The translations under genes were made by a program, and so were the position numbers. From Stutzerimonas stutzeri (GTDB lineage Bacteria; Pseudomonadota; Gammaproteobacteria; Pseudomonadales; Pseudomonadaceae), in NCBI RefSeq assembly GCF_002890895.1, contig NZ_POUL01000002.1, positions 124,001 to 188,000 of the forward strand: a DNA stretch of 64,000 nucleotides, written 5' to 3'. The notes under the pieces were generated by a model. That model did no database searches. It was not told the origin of the DNA and worked only from the letters and a program-made list of their open reading frames with translations. Below, piece by piece: positions 26,921 through 36,764 of this stretch (position 1 is its first letter; each line of letters opens with the position of its first letter).

Positions 26921-28597
26921 TCACTTATGGCTAATTTCGTAGTGGGCCGCCCACTCTGTAACCTCGTGGGCCGGCATTGGCGCTGCAATGCCGTAACCCT
27001 GAGCCAGGTAGCAGCCCAATCCAAGCAGCATGCTTTCCTGCAAGCTCGTCTCGACGCCTTCAGCAATGACTTCACGCTCGAAGGTACGTGACAAATTGAT
27101 GATTGCCTCGGATAACGCCAGGTCTTCCTTGTCATGGAGGATGTCGCGTATGAATGACTTGTCTATCTTTATGGTTTGCGCGGGTAGGCGTTTGAGATAG
27201 TTGAGCGAAGAGAAGCCGGTACCAAAATCGTCCAGAGAGAAGGTGATCCCTATTTTCTGGCAGTCGATCAAGCACTGGCTGACATGCTCGAGGTTGTCGA
27301 TTGCGGTGGACTCTAGGATTTCTATATCAAGGTAATGCGGCGAAACGCTGGGATGTCGTCCGAGCAAAATTCGCAGCCGTTCCACGAAATCGGGAAGTTG
27401 GAAATGCCGCGCCGCGATGTTTACGCTGACCGGCCGGTGATGGCCTTCACCCGCCCATGACTCGATCTGCTGTAACGCGCGATCAATTACCCACTCCCCG
27501 ATATCAATTATCAAGTCAGTGCGCTCGACTGCGGGGAGAAAGGTGTCCGGCAGGAGAATTCCCCGTGCCGGATGGTTCCAGCGCAGCAGTGCTTCGAAAC
27601 CCGTCACCGTGCCGCTGCGCAGGTTGACCTTTGGCTGATAATGGAGCTCGAGCTCGTCGCGTTCCAGCGCATGCCGCATACATTCAATCGTTTGAAACGC
27701 TGCTCTGGTCTCGTTGCTGATCGAGACATCAAAAAAACGGTATCGATTGCGCCCGTTTTGCTTGGCCTCGTACATCGCCTGGTCGGCATGGCGTAGCAAG
27801 GTATCAGGGCCCTCGTTATCTTTCGGGTATATGGAGACGCCGAGCGAGCCCGCGACGTTGAGCAAATTGCCATCGATGTGAAAAGGAACAGCTATCACGT
27901 CAAGGATCCGCTGTAGCGCGGCGGGCAGAAGTAGCTCGTCGACCTGGTCAAGCAGCAGGACAAACTCATCACCGCCCAGACGCGCCAGCAGATCTTCGGT
28001 GCGCATCTCACGAGTCAGTCGATTGGCGACTTCAACAAGCAGCATGTCGCCGATGGCGTGTCCAAAGCGGTCATTCACTGCCTTGAAACCATCCAGATCG
28101 AGTATGCACACCGCAAGTGAACGCTGATGGCGATGGGCGGCAGCGATGGCCTGATGCATTCGATCGTGCAGATATACGCGGTTGGGTAAAGCGGTGAGCA
28201 CATCATGGGAGGCGCGCCATTGCAGGGCCTCGAGGAGCTCCTGCTTTTCCGTTACATCGAAACGGATGGAAATGTACTTTTCTACACGCGACGCCATGTC
28301 GTCCATGATCGGCACGATGGTGCTGTTGACCCAGTACATCGAGCCGTCCTTGCGACGATTGCAGATCTCGCCCTTCCAGATTCGCCCGTCAGCGATGGTG
28401 CGCCAGAGGTTGCGAAAAAACTCGGGCGAATGATGGCCGGAGTTGAGCAGCCGATGGTTGGCGCCGATCAGTTCTTCACGGCTGTAGCCAGAAATGGCGC
28501 AAAACTGATCGTTGATATACGTGATCATGCCGTGGAGGTCCGTCTCCGAATAAATAGCAGCAGCGTCTACTGCAGTGCGGTATTTATCGTTTGTCAT
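26921..28597 (-). CDS. PAS-GGDEF-EAL cyclic-di-GMP signalling protein
   Basis: 558 aa, cytosolic. A PAS domain (residues 10-118; GYSREELIGANHRL, WKGEICNRRKDGSMYW) precedes a GGDEF domain with intact GGDEF at 208-212 and an intact product-binding I-site R199-TED202 five residues before it. The EAL domain starts EALLRWNHP at 335. Both catalytic signatures look intact, so it may make and degrade c-di-GMP, switched by the PAS ligand. It has no neighbours in an operon. No membrane segments are visible. Confidence 0.92.
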   Translation of the reverse strand: MTNDKYRTAVDAAAIYSETDLHGMITYINDQFCAISGYSREELIGANHRLLNSGHHSPEFFRNLWRTIADGRIWKGEICNRRKDGSMYWVNSTIVPIMDDMASRVEKYISIRFDVTEKQELLEALQWRASHDVLTALPNRVYLHDRMHQAIAAAHRHQRSLAVCILDLDGFKAVNDRFGHAIGDMLLVEVANRLTREMRTEDLLARLGGDEFVLLLDQVDELLLPAALQRILDVIAVPFHIDGNLLNVAGSLGVSIYPKDNEGPDTLLRHADQAMYEAKQNGRNRYRFFDVSISNETRAAFQTIECMRHALERDELELHYQPKVNLRSGTVTGFEALLRWNHPARGILLPDTFLPAVERTDLIIDIGEWVIDRALQQIESWAGEGHHRPVSVNIAARHFQLPDFVERLRILLGRHPSVSPHYLDIEILESTAIDNLEHVSQCLIDCQKIGITFSLDDFGTGFSSLNYLKRLPAQTIKIDKSFIRDILHDKEDLALSEAIINLSRTFEREVIAEGVETSLQESMLLGLGCYLAQGYGIAAPMPAHEVTEWAAHYEISHK

Positions 28598-28823
28598 CTA
28601 CTAATCCGTGCAAGGCTGCTACGCACTTATGGGCTCGAAGGTGGCCCGTTGCACTAGTTGACTCGACGCCTTTGGAAAAGTGCAGCGTTACGGTCGGATA
28701 TAGGCAGCCTTCTCGAACCAATGCCCCCACATTGTTTTCCGATAGGTTGGAATGGGTCGTTAGTCGGCGAGTCCGATTAGCTCATCAACCCGCTATTTTT
28801 AAGCCACGACGAGCCCGTCATTC

Positions 28824-29414
28824 ATGTCCCAAGCCAACCTGACCTCCGCACGCGCCTGGCTTGATCGCCTCGACAAGTCACGTCACGCGATGACGCTGCT
28901 ATTCCTAGCCTCCATGATGGAAACCTTGCTGATCCCCATCCCGATCGAGGTCATCCTCATCCCTTGGATGCTTTGCCACGCGGACCGTAAATGGCGAATC
29001 GCGACGGTCGCGCTGGCAGGGAACCTGACCGCAGCCACACTGGGTTACTACCTCGGTATGTTCGCGATGGATCAATGGGGCGACAGGCTCGTCGGGCTCT
29101 TTGGCGGTGAGGCTGCGTACGAGGAATTCGACAAGCAGTTCCAGGAAGACGGTTTCATGGCAATCCTGGCCATCGGGATTGTCCCTATACCGTTTCAGAT
29201 CGCCATGCTCGTAGCGGGCGCCAGCGCCTATCCCATCGTTCTCTTTCTCGCCGCTGCCTGTCTCGCCCGAGGGGCTCGTTATTTCGGCCTTGCGCTGTTG
29301 ATAGAGGTGGCGGGCAAGGCGGCCCTGGATATCTGGAATCGACATGCCAAGCCCATAGGCATTGCCGGGCTTGTGCTGTTTGGTGTGTGGGCATGGTTCA
29401 AGTGGGGCGGCTGA
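28824..29414 (+). CDS. VTT-domain (DedA/YqaA-like) membrane protein
   Basis: 196 aa with four to five hydrophobic segments. The DedA/VTT pattern is visible in ETLLIPIPIEVILIP near the N-terminus (re-entrant helix), in NLTAATLGYYLG, and in the conserved Gly/Pro-rich GIVPIPFQIAMLVAGAS. Members of this superfamily are implicated in lipid transport across membranes. It starts at an ATG that follows a short leader and is convergent with the UV endonuclease gene. YqaA-type members are of this length. Confidence 0.82.
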   Translation: MSQANLTSARAWLDRLDKSRHAMTLLFLASMMETLLIPIPIEVILIPWMLCHADRKWRIATVALAGNLTAATLGYYLGMFAMDQWGDRLVGLFGGEAAYEEFDKQFQEDGFMAILAIGIVPIPFQIAMLVAGASAYPIVLFLAAACLARGARYFGLALLIEVAGKAALDIWNRHAKPIGIAGLVLFGVWAWFKWGG

Positions 29415-29465
29415 GGCGCTGCGTCTTTAAGAGCTGAAAAAAGCGCTTTGGCTCCGCGGTGGCGA

Positions 29466-30494
29466 CTACTCGACTTTGGCCGTTTCAAGATAATCGCGGT
29501 AGTAGTCCAGCGTGGCGAGGTTCTTGTCCTTGGCTTCGAACATCATGTCGAACCGGTCGAGGAATTCACGCGCATAAAGGTTGGTCCAGCGATTCCACAT
29601 GCGTTTGCTGTGGCTGTAGAGGTCACGTTTGCTGACCTTTTCCAGCAGCGCCGGTATTTCCAGTTTCTCATCGACGTTGAATCCCAGCTCCATCAGGCTT
29701 TCCGGCGGCTGCGAGTAATGCATGGTCGGCCGTACACCGTGCCAGCTGTCGATGATGCGCGCCACACGCGGGTCCTGTGGGTCGATATACCGGTCTTCAT
29801 TGATCCAGCAGTGGTGGATGTCCAGCACCACCGGCGCAAGGTCGGCAAGCTGGAGGCAGTCGTCGACGCCGTAGGTCTTTTCCTCGTTCTCGAAGGTGAT
29901 GCAATTACGCGCCTCGGTGGAGAGTCGCGGCCAGATCGTGCGGATGCCTTCGCCGGCCAGGCGACCGGCTATGTGCACGTTGCATTTGAAGTCCTGGAAC
30001 TGCCGACCGAAGCCCATCATGCGGATCATGTCGGCGTGATATTCGAACTCGGCCAGGCTGTTCTCGACGACCTGAGGCTTGTCCGAGCCGAGCACGCAAT
30101 ATTGACCCGGGTGCAGCGACAGCCTAATGCCGGCTGCTCGTGCGCGCTCGCCAATCAGGGCAAAGCCTTTCTCCGTCGCCGCTTGCACCTCGGCCTGACG
30201 GTAGAAGTCGGCTGCTTCCGGATGGCTGTAGAACGGCAGCAAGTCGCTGCTCAGGCGCAACATGCGCAGCGGTGGTGGCAAGGTCTCGACGTATTCGAGC
30301 AAGCGCAACTGCGCGGCCAGGTTGTGTTCGATGATGCCGTTCAGCTTCTCGCGCGCCGCGTCCTGCGACACACTGTTGAGCCAGCGCAGCGTGGTCGAGC
30401 GAGGATTGAAGGCGCGTTCGATGGCTTCCAGCTCCTTCAGCGACTCGCTGTGGCCGGGATGACGGTACATGCAGGCGAAACCGATTTTGTACAT
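29466..30494 (-). CDS. uvsE: UV damage endonuclease UvdE/UvsE
   Basis: 342 aa TIM-barrel DNA repair enzyme that nicks 5' of UV photoproducts and some abasic sites. Family features: KIGFACMY at the N-terminus, LRLSSDLLPF, SLHPGQYCVLGS, FENEEKTYGVDDCL and DIHHCWINE, giving the His/Glu/Asp metal ligands. Length is normal for the family. It lies divergent from the helicase gene and 6 kb from the photolyase cluster; together they suggest strong investment in UV resistance. No light-response box is visible before it. Confidence 0.92.
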   Translation of the reverse strand: MYKIGFACMYRHPGHSESLKELEAIERAFNPRSTTLRWLNSVSQDAAREKLNGIIEHNLAAQLRLLEYVETLPPPLRMLRLSSDLLPFYSHPEAADFYRQAEVQAATEKGFALIGERARAAGIRLSLHPGQYCVLGSDKPQVVENSLAEFEYHADMIRMMGFGRQFQDFKCNVHIAGRLAGEGIRTIWPRLSTEARNCITFENEEKTYGVDDCLQLADLAPVVLDIHHCWINEDRYIDPQDPRVARIIDSWHGVRPTMHYSQPPESLMELGFNVDEKLEIPALLEKVSKRDLYSHSKRMWNRWTNLYAREFLDRFDMMFEAKDKNLATLDYYRDYLETAKVE

Positions 30495-30819
30495 AAATGA
30501 CCTATGCCGGACGGCTGGTGTAGCCGCTACAAATGACTGTCTTGTTTAGTACTCGGACACTGCGGCAGGTGCCCTGCCTCTGATGAACAGTCGACCGCTG
30601 CGGCCCGAACGTGATCTGTAAGTCCAGTGGCGCAGCAATAGTCGCATCCGTATTTCGGTCCGTGCACAGGAGCGTCGAGTCATCGCCCCGCAAATAAGGT
30701 GAGGCAGCCGCGCATAATTGGCTGCTGGTCGACGTGACCATTACTCGGTCGGCCATCAGTCAGCGACGAAAAACCCGTAACATATCAACCATCTGTTGAC
30801 GCCTTGGTTGTTTATTTCA
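30495..30819. other. Intergenic region between uvsE and helicase gene
   Basis: No gene, repeat or recognisable regulatory site was seen in these 325 bases. It should contain the divergent promoters of uvsE and the helicase. No LexA-type CTG-N10-CAG site stood out on reading. Confidence 0.4.
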
Positions 30820-32799
30820 ATGTTTTCTGCCGTCAAGCGCTACAAGCTCCTGGTGTCGGGTGCCTTGGCGCGTTGTTTCCCTCGTACCTCCGCTTATTTT
30901 CAGTCGGAAGAGGAGCTGTTAGTGCGGCGCTGGCCGAACGCCGTTTCCAAACAGACGCTGCCTCGTACGAGCAAAAAGTCAGCTGCAGCTGCGAAGATCG
31001 GCCGTGCGACCAAGTCCCCTGCGGGGACAGCTACCCCAGCCAAGCCCCGCGCAAAAGCTCGCAAGCCGGCCAGTGAAGGCATTTATGGGCCGGCTAAGTT
31101 GACGGTCGATGAGCAGCAGATTCAGGCAATGCGTCTTCGTGTCGGTCGCGCGGTAGAGGTTGGCGTGATCTGCGCGCCGTCGGATGAGCAATGGGCAATG
31201 ATCCTTGGAGACAGCCCAGTGACGCGCATCTTCGCGGGCGCCGGCTCGGGCAAGTCCACCACCCTGGTGCTGCGTGTGGTGTTCATGCTCTGCCATTTGG
31301 GCATCGCGCCAGAACGGCTGACCGTCATTTCCTTCACTAATGCATCCTGCACTCAACTGCGCGAACAGCTGATCCGGGTGTTGGGATTCTGGAATTTCGA
31401 TTTCGATCCCGCTAGTGCGCGGCAGTGCGTGAGGACGTTCCATTCGGCCATGGCAGCAATGGCCAGGGACGTGTTGGGCAAGCCGGTCTGGTTCGAGCAA
31501 CTGGACGAAAAGGGTGCCTCGCCTCTAGATCTGGATAACCCCCTGACCGCTTCACGCATGCGGCCGGCACAACAGCGACTGCTCAAACAGGCCTATCAGA
31601 CCTGCTATGCCGAAGAGGATCGTTTTCGCACGCTGGTGCACGAGCTACTGCGCTTGCCATCACCAGACGATAAAAAGCGCGCTCCCAAGGCGCCTCTGGA
31701 CGTATTCAAGCTGGCCGGCGAGTTCACCCCAGCGCCGCTGTTCGAGGCGTTCTACGCGCAAGCCGGGTTTATCGAAAGCATCGGTATTCGCATCGACCAG
31801 ATGCAACCCGCCCGATTGCAGGGTTCGTCGGTGGAACGTGCCTTCAGCGAGGCCTTGGTGCTGTTCTGGCGGCATTTCCAGGCGCTGCTCGCATCTCAGG
31901 GATTGACCACCTTCAACGGTGCGTTCCAAGCCTTGACCCAACGTCTTGCGGCGGCTGACCGCAGTGTGTCGTCAGCAGCATTGACGCCGTTCAGCCACTT
32001 GCTGATCGATGAATTTCAGGACATCTCACCGCAGATCGTTCAGTGGCTGCAGGCGCTGCACCGTGCGCTGTCGAGCCAGGGCGAGGCCGTCAGCCTGATG
32101 GCCATTGGCGACGACTGGCAGTCGATCTACGGCTGGCGCGGCAGTTCGCCGGAGTTGTTCATGGATTTCGACAAATACTTCCCTGGCCGCGGCGCATCGA
32201 AGAAGAGCAGGGTGCTGATGCTGGAAACCAACTACCGTTCAATCGAGCCAGTCATCCGCGATGGCGAGGCCGTGTTGAGCGGGGTGACGTTCAAGCAGAC
32301 CAAGGTCAGCCAGGCGGCCAAGGCGACGCAACAGGGCGATCATGGCGTAAAACTGGTAACCCGCTTCGATGTGAAGAGCCGGCTGCCAGAGCTGATCCGC
32401 GAGATCAAGGCCCAATGCGAACATGTTGCCGCTCGCCCGAATGCTGACCGCAACGCGGTGCTGGTACTCAGCCGGCGCAACGAGCCATTGCGGGCCATCG
32501 AGGCGCAGCTGGACCGCAAGCTGCCGGTCAAGACCTACACCATTCATCGCGCCAAGGGCCTGCAGGCCGAGGTCGCGATCATCGTCGATGATTGTCTGCC
32601 GGCCGAGCGCCATCCTTTGCGAAACGCGCTGTATGCCTACTCAGGTTTCTTCCGTAACAGCTATGACCAGGCGATGGCCGACGAGAGCCTGCGCCTAGCT
32701 TACGTGGCGATCACCCGTGGCGTTAGCCGGGTGTTCTGGTATACCCACAAAGTCCAGGGCGCAACGCGGCTGCTAGCCGACCATTGCAAGGCGCAGTGA
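30820..32799 (+). CDS. UvrD/Rep-family DNA helicase
   Basis: About 659 aa, superfamily 1 helicase. Motif I reads GAGSGKSTTLVLR, motif Ia ISFTNASCTQLREQL, motif II IDEFQDISPQ, motif III GDDWQSIYGWRG, motif IV ETNYRS and motif VI LAYVAITRGVSRVFW. Before the core lies an unusual N-terminal region of about 90 residues rich in Lys, Ala and Pro (SKKSAAAAKIGRATKSPAG), likely flexible and DNA-binding. The ATG at 30820 is my choice; a TTG at 30796 in frame is also possible and neither has a strong ribosome-binding site. It does not look like UvrD or Rep proper, both of which are usually longer. Confidence 0.85.
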   Translation: MFSAVKRYKLLVSGALARCFPRTSAYFQSEEELLVRRWPNAVSKQTLPRTSKKSAAAAKIGRATKSPAGTATPAKPRAKARKPASEGIYGPAKLTVDEQQIQAMRLRVGRAVEVGVICAPSDEQWAMILGDSPVTRIFAGAGSGKSTTLVLRVVFMLCHLGIAPERLTVISFTNASCTQLREQLIRVLGFWNFDFDPASARQCVRTFHSAMAAMARDVLGKPVWFEQLDEKGASPLDLDNPLTASRMRPAQQRLLKQAYQTCYAEEDRFRTLVHELLRLPSPDDKKRAPKAPLDVFKLAGEFTPAPLFEAFYAQAGFIESIGIRIDQMQPARLQGSSVERAFSEALVLFWRHFQALLASQGLTTFNGAFQALTQRLAAADRSVSSAALTPFSHLLIDEFQDISPQIVQWLQALHRALSSQGEAVSLMAIGDDWQSIYGWRGSSPELFMDFDKYFPGRGASKKSRVLMLETNYRSIEPVIRDGEAVLSGVTFKQTKVSQAAKATQQGDHGVKLVTRFDVKSRLPELIREIKAQCEHVAARPNADRNAVLVLSRRNEPLRAIEAQLDRKLPVKTYTIHRAKGLQAEVAIIVDDCLPAERHPLRNALYAYSGFFRNSYDQAMADESLRLAYVAITRGVSRVFWYTHKVQGATRLLADHCKAQ

Positions 32800-32882
32800 G
32801 TAAGGCGGACTGGCGGCCGATAGCCGTCAGAAGCTAGGGTGAGGGCGCTTAAATCCGATATCGACGCACTGGAGCACATCGA

Positions 32883-33503
32883 ATGCTGAAACTTTGGGGC
32901 CGGACGAACTCGACCAACGTGAAAAAAGCACTCTGGTGCCTGGCAGAGCTGAATATCGAATACACCCGTGTCGATGCCGGCGGAGTCTTCGGGGTGGTTG
33001 GCGAGGCGGACTACATTGCTAAGAATCCCAACCAGCTGGTGCCTTGCCTGGAGGATGGCGAATTGGTGCTGTGGGAATCCAACGCCATCGTTCGTTATCT
33101 GGCGGCGCAGTACGGTGAGGGCATCTTGTGGCAGGTCGATCCGGCGCAACGCGCCGAGGCTGACAAGTGGATGGACTGGGTCACCTCGTCCCTGGCTGCG
33201 CCGTTTCGCACGGTGTTCTGGAACATGGTGCGCACCGCGCCGGAGCAGCGCGACATGCCTGCGGTGCACGCCGCAACAGCGGAGTGCGGCAAGTTGCTGG
33301 CGATTGCCGACCGGACACTGTCGGTACAACCCTACCTGTCCGGCGCGTCGTTCGCCATGGGTGACATTCCGCTGGGTTGTTTCGCCTATGCCTGGTTCGA
33401 GATGCCTATCGAACGTCCTGACCTGCCGCACCTGCAGGCCTGGTATGAACGGCTTCAGCAGCGTAGGGCGTATCAGACCGCTGTTGTTACGCCATTGACA
33501 TGA
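32883..33503 (+). CDS. Glutathione S-transferase family protein
   Basis: 206 aa. The N-terminal thioredoxin-like domain starts LKLWGRTNSTNVKKALWCLAE, with Ser/Thr-Asn in the active-site position, and carries NQLVPCLEDGELVLWESNAI, the conserved cis-Pro and ES glutathione contacts. The C-terminal helical domain has SFAMGDIPLGCFAYAW. Such proteins detoxify electrophiles or act as peroxidases; the substrate cannot be read. It is 83 bases downstream of the helicase, possibly independent. Confidence 0.9.
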   Translation: MLKLWGRTNSTNVKKALWCLAELNIEYTRVDAGGVFGVVGEADYIAKNPNQLVPCLEDGELVLWESNAIVRYLAAQYGEGILWQVDPAQRAEADKWMDWVTSSLAAPFRTVFWNMVRTAPEQRDMPAVHAATAECGKLLAIADRTLSVQPYLSGASFAMGDIPLGCFAYAWFEMPIERPDLPHLQAWYERLQQRRAYQTAVVTPLT

Positions 33504-33568
33504 TGCGGTTCGCCCGGGCCTGTTGAAGACGCTTCAGCGGTGGAACCTGTAGGTAATTCAATCGTCGG

Positions 33569-34339
33569 TCACCCCGGGGTCGCCTGACCGAAAACCTGCC
33601 TGATCAGCAGTGGCAACTGTTCGCCAGCCGGCCCGGCCAACGCAAATTCCCGCTCGCTGTGATCGGTTTGGGGTTGCGGATTGACGTGGACGACCACAGC
33701 ACCGGCGCGCCAGGCCAAGCCCGGAACCTCGGCGGCGGGGTAGACCATCCCAGACGTGCCGACGGAGATCAGCAGGTCGCACGATTGCACGGCAGCGAAA
33801 GCGGTGTTCAACGCCTCAGTTGGCAGGCTTTCGCCAAACCAGACCACACCTGGACGCAGCTGACCACCGCATGCCGCGCAGCGTGGCGGCTCCAGACGGC
33901 GGCCACCTTCGGGCTCGTCCGGCATGGTTGGCGATGTGTCCGGGCGTTCACCGCAGTTGAAACAGCGAGGCTGATGGAGGCTGCCGTGCAAATGGATAAC
34001 GTCGGTGCTGCCGGCTCGCTCATGCAAATCGTCGACGTTCTGGGTGACGAGCGTGAGATGGGGGACGTGCCGAGCCAATTCGGCAATCGCCATGTGGGCG
34101 GGGTTCGGCTGAGCCTGCAGCACCTTCATGCGCCGCCACTCGTACCATCCCCAGACCAGAGCCGGGTCAGCTCGGAAGGCTTCTGGCGTAGCCAGCGATG
34201 CGGCGTCGAAGCGTTCCCACAGGCCGGTGAGCGAGTCGCGAAATGTCGGAATGCCGCTTTCCGCTGACACGCCTGCGCCTGAAAAAACCACAACGTGCCT
34301 TGCACGGTGCAGCGCGTCGAGCAGTGGGTCCGGGATCAT
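33569..34339 (-). CDS. cobB: NAD-dependent protein deacylase, sirtuin (CobB type)
   Basis: 256 aa. Seen: GAGVSAESGIPTFRD (NAD site), TQNVDDLHERAG, the catalytic His118 in HLHGS, and a zinc site of Cys126, Cys129, Cys154 and Cys157. Tyr66 and Arg69 give the YxxR motif of class III sirtuins, which prefer succinyl and malonyl lysine. The ATG at 34339 has AAGGAG seven bases upstream; an ATG six codons earlier overlaps that site and is less likely. It stands alone. Confidence 0.92.
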   Translation of the reverse strand: MIPDPLLDALHRARHVVVFSGAGVSAESGIPTFRDSLTGLWERFDAASLATPEAFRADPALVWGWYEWRRMKVLQAQPNPAHMAIAELARHVPHLTLVTQNVDDLHERAGSTDVIHLHGSLHQPRCFNCGERPDTSPTMPDEPEGGRRLEPPRCAACGGQLRPGVVWFGESLPTEALNTAFAAVQSCDLLISVGTSGMVYPAAEVPGLAWRAGAVVVHVNPQPQTDHSEREFALAGPAGEQLPLLIRQVFGQATPG

Positions 34340-34619
34340 AGACTGACTCCTTTGCATCAGCGGCTAAACGGGCATCGATCAATACCACTGAGGATACCGA
34401 TACACCAGCGGCAGCGATTTCTCCCAGGTCTTGCTCGGCTACTTCGACTGTTCAAGCTCCATCCCTGGGATGTTTTGGAGACTTGTTACATGCCACTTAT
34501 TGATGCGCTACAACAGGGAGCATGTCTGCCTGATGTTTCAGTGAAAGCGCAACTCCGCGAGGGCGTAGCAAGTGATAGCCTCAGGGCGCCAGTGTTCAAT
34601 TGGGCCCTAAGGGATTCGG

Positions 34620-36116
34620 TCAACGAATGGCGAAGCGACCGCTGAGTGTGCCCAGTCGAGAAGCCAGTGCACTCAACCCGGCACTGTCCTGCTCCAGCTG
34701 GCTCGCATCCACGGCATTCTGTTCGGCAATCTGCTGAACGCTCTGCAGGTGACTGGCGATATCCGCAGAGACCGCGGTTTGCTCATGGGTGGCAGCGGCT
34801 ATCAGTTCATTCATGTGGCTGATGGCTTCGATTTCCTGCGCCATGGATTCCAGCAGTACCGTAGTTTTCTGACTGTCGTCGACGCAGCGGGCCACGCTCA
34901 GTCTGCTGTCCTGCATCGAATCGGCCGCTTTTCGGCTGCTCTGCTGCAGGCGTGTGATGATCTCCTGGATCTCGCGGGTCGAGGTCGCCGTTTTCTGCGC
35001 GAGGTTACGCACCTCATCGGCAACCACGGCAAACCCTCGACCTTGCTCCCCGGCCCGAGCGGCTTCGATAGCGGCGTTCAAGGCCAGGAGGTTGGTCTGT
35101 TCAGCGATGCTGCGGATCACTTCCAAAACGCGGCCGATCTGCTCGGACTGTGCGGCCAGGTCTTGCATGACCTCGTCGGTTCCGTCGATGCGGTGCGCCA
35201 GCAGGGTGATCTCCTCACGGCTGGTCAGGACCGATTGGCGCCCCTGTCCCGCCTTCGCGTTTGCAGCCTGTGCCGCCTGTGAGGCCCGATCGGCGTGGCC
35301 GGCAACTTCCTCGATGGCGGTCGACATCTGCTGCATCGCATCGACCATCTGTGCGGTTTCACCCAGTTGCAGGTCAGCACCATTACGCATTTGCCGGGTG
35401 GCGGTGTTCAGGCTGCCAGCCGTGCCGTCGAGGCTGCGCGCATCCGCTACCACGGCACTGACGAGTTCGGACAGTTGATCGAGCAAGTGATTGAACCGCT
35501 CGCCCACAGGGCCACTGGCAGCAGAGCGCTGGTTGAGGTCGATCCGTTCGGGGTTGCGTGTGATCTCTGCCGCAGCGCGGAGCAATGCCTCGCCTTCGCG
35601 CGCTTCGGCATTGGCGCGCACCGCCAGGTAGATGAGGATGGCACTCTCAAGCACCACATAAAACGCATGCAGGAAGACCTCGCCCCAATTGCCCTCAGGC
35701 ATCAAAAACACACCGGCACCTTGTTGCTGCAGCGCAAAGAACGTCAGGTGATGCACTGCGATGGTCGCAGCAGCCACGACGATGGGCAGCCAGTCCCGGT
35801 AGTACACCAGAAACGCGAGCAGGGCGAAGATGCCGAAGTGCATTTCCAGCATGCCGTGTTCCTGGTTGATGTGCAGCGCTGACATGACCATGAACGCCGC
35901 ACCGATAAGGCAACGCATCAACCGCTCGCCGGCAATCAGTGCGTTGAGCACCGTCATGGCGAGGGCGGTACCGCCGCCAATGACGAAGGCCTGTGCCCAG
36001 CTGCCACTCATCGCAGCCAGACCGAGCGCATATACGAAGAGAAACCACAGCACGCCGAGCATGATGCGGTCGGCCTTGCGGTAATGGTCTTGCATGGTGA
36101 TGGTCGTGTTGCTCAT
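34620..36116 (-). CDS. Methyl-accepting chemotaxis protein with multi-helix membrane domain
   Basis: 498 aa. The N-terminal 170 residues contain about six hydrophobic segments and little periplasmic sequence, unlike classic receptors with one large sensor domain. After a short linker comes the cytoplasmic signalling domain with the highly conserved hairpin [20 protein letters not shown] and [14 protein letters not shown] clear HAMP domain is not visible. The signal may be a membrane-borne or energy-related cue. I place the start at 36116 ([16 protein letters not shown]), preceded by GAGAGACACTCT; the longer frame lacks a site. Confidence 0.88.
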   Translation of the reverse strand: MSNTTITMQDHYRKADRIMLGVLWFLFVYALGLAAMSGSWAQAFVIGGGTALAMTVLNALIAGERLMRCLIGAAFMVMSALHINQEHGMLEMHFGIFALLAFLVYYRDWLPIVVAAATIAVHHLTFFALQQQGAGVFLMPEGNWGEVFLHAFYVVLESAILIYLAVRANAEAREGEALLRAAAEITRNPERIDLNQRSAASGPVGERFNHLLDQLSELVSAVVADARSLDGTAGSLNTATRQMRNGADLQLGETAQMVDAMQQMSTAIEEVAGHADRASQAAQAANAKAGQGRQSVLTSREEITLLAHRIDGTDEVMQDLAAQSEQIGRVLEVIRSIAEQTNLLALNAAIEAARAGEQGRGFAVVADEVRNLAQKTATSTREIQEIITRLQQSSRKAADSMQDSRLSVARCVDDSQKTTVLLESMAQEIEAISHMNELIAAATHEQTAVSADIASHLQSVQQIAEQNAVDASQLEQDSAGLSALASRLGTLSGRFAIR

Positions 36117-36335
36117 AGAGTGTCTCTCGTAAAGCGCTCGGGCGCGCATCGCTATATCGGCTGGGCTTGAACTGGCTATCAGACCGTTCATCGCCTCAGC
36201 GGCAACGTGTGGCTTTAAACAAGCGGGGGTGCTTTAGGGCAGGGCGCTTAACCCAGTTGACAAGGCACGTCGGTGACGCTCAACGGTGCGGGGTAGGCTG
36301 GTTCTGTGGGACGAGCCAGAAGCTTCGTGTCGGGC

Positions 36336-36764
36336 TCACGCGATCCTGCGATGCAGCCAGCGAATCATCGAGCCAACGACGGGAACGTGTTGATAAAGCA
36401 GGGCGCCCGCGTCGAAGTAGTCGCGATGACGCACCACTTTGCCTGCAGCGTCCCAGCGCAGCATGGTGCAGCCTTCCAGGCTGATGAGCTGGCCTTGGTT
36501 GAGGCGGGGGTGACGAAAACTCATGATCCAGCGTAGATAGCCTTCGCCTTCGCGCACCTCGTCGAAGGCGAAGAAGGCGAAGTCGAGGGCAGTGACGTTG
36601 GCGTAAAGCTCCGCGAAATACTCGTGCAGATCGGCCAGCCCGCAGATTTCATGCAGCGGATCTGTGAAGTGAACGTTTTCTGCATAGAGCTCACTCAGGC
36701 GGTCGAGGTTATGGGCATTAAGCTGGGCGAAGTTGGCCGAGAATTGCTGCAGAAAGCCGCTCAC
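36336..36764 (-). CDS. SnoaL/NTF2-like protein at the end of the photolyase operon
   Basis: 142 aa, an NTF2-like cone fold indicated by LSELYAENVHFTDPLHEICGL, the aromatic core DFAFFAFDEV and VVRHRDYFDAGALLYQHVPVVG. The family includes small hydrolases, isomerases and non-enzymatic binding proteins. In many Pseudomonas such a gene follows the photolyase gene in the light-induced cluster. It overlaps the photolyase stop by four bases. Its function is not known. It is the last gene of the operon here. Confidence 0.8.
   Translation of the reverse strand: MSGFLQQFSANFAQLNAHNLDRLSELYAENVHFTDPLHEICGLADLHEYFAELYANVTALDFAFFAFDEVREGEGYLRWIMSFRHPRLNQGQLISLEGCTMLRWDAAGKVVRHRDYFDAGALLYQHVPVVGSMIRWLHRRIA

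Noticed and set aside
30488..30493. TGTACA-like sequence at the uvsE start
   Set aside because: Single half-site overlapping the start codon region, without a partner.
29448..30500. 350-codon plus-strand open frame
   Set aside because: Mirror frame of uvsE; the minus-strand product is a clear UV endonuclease.
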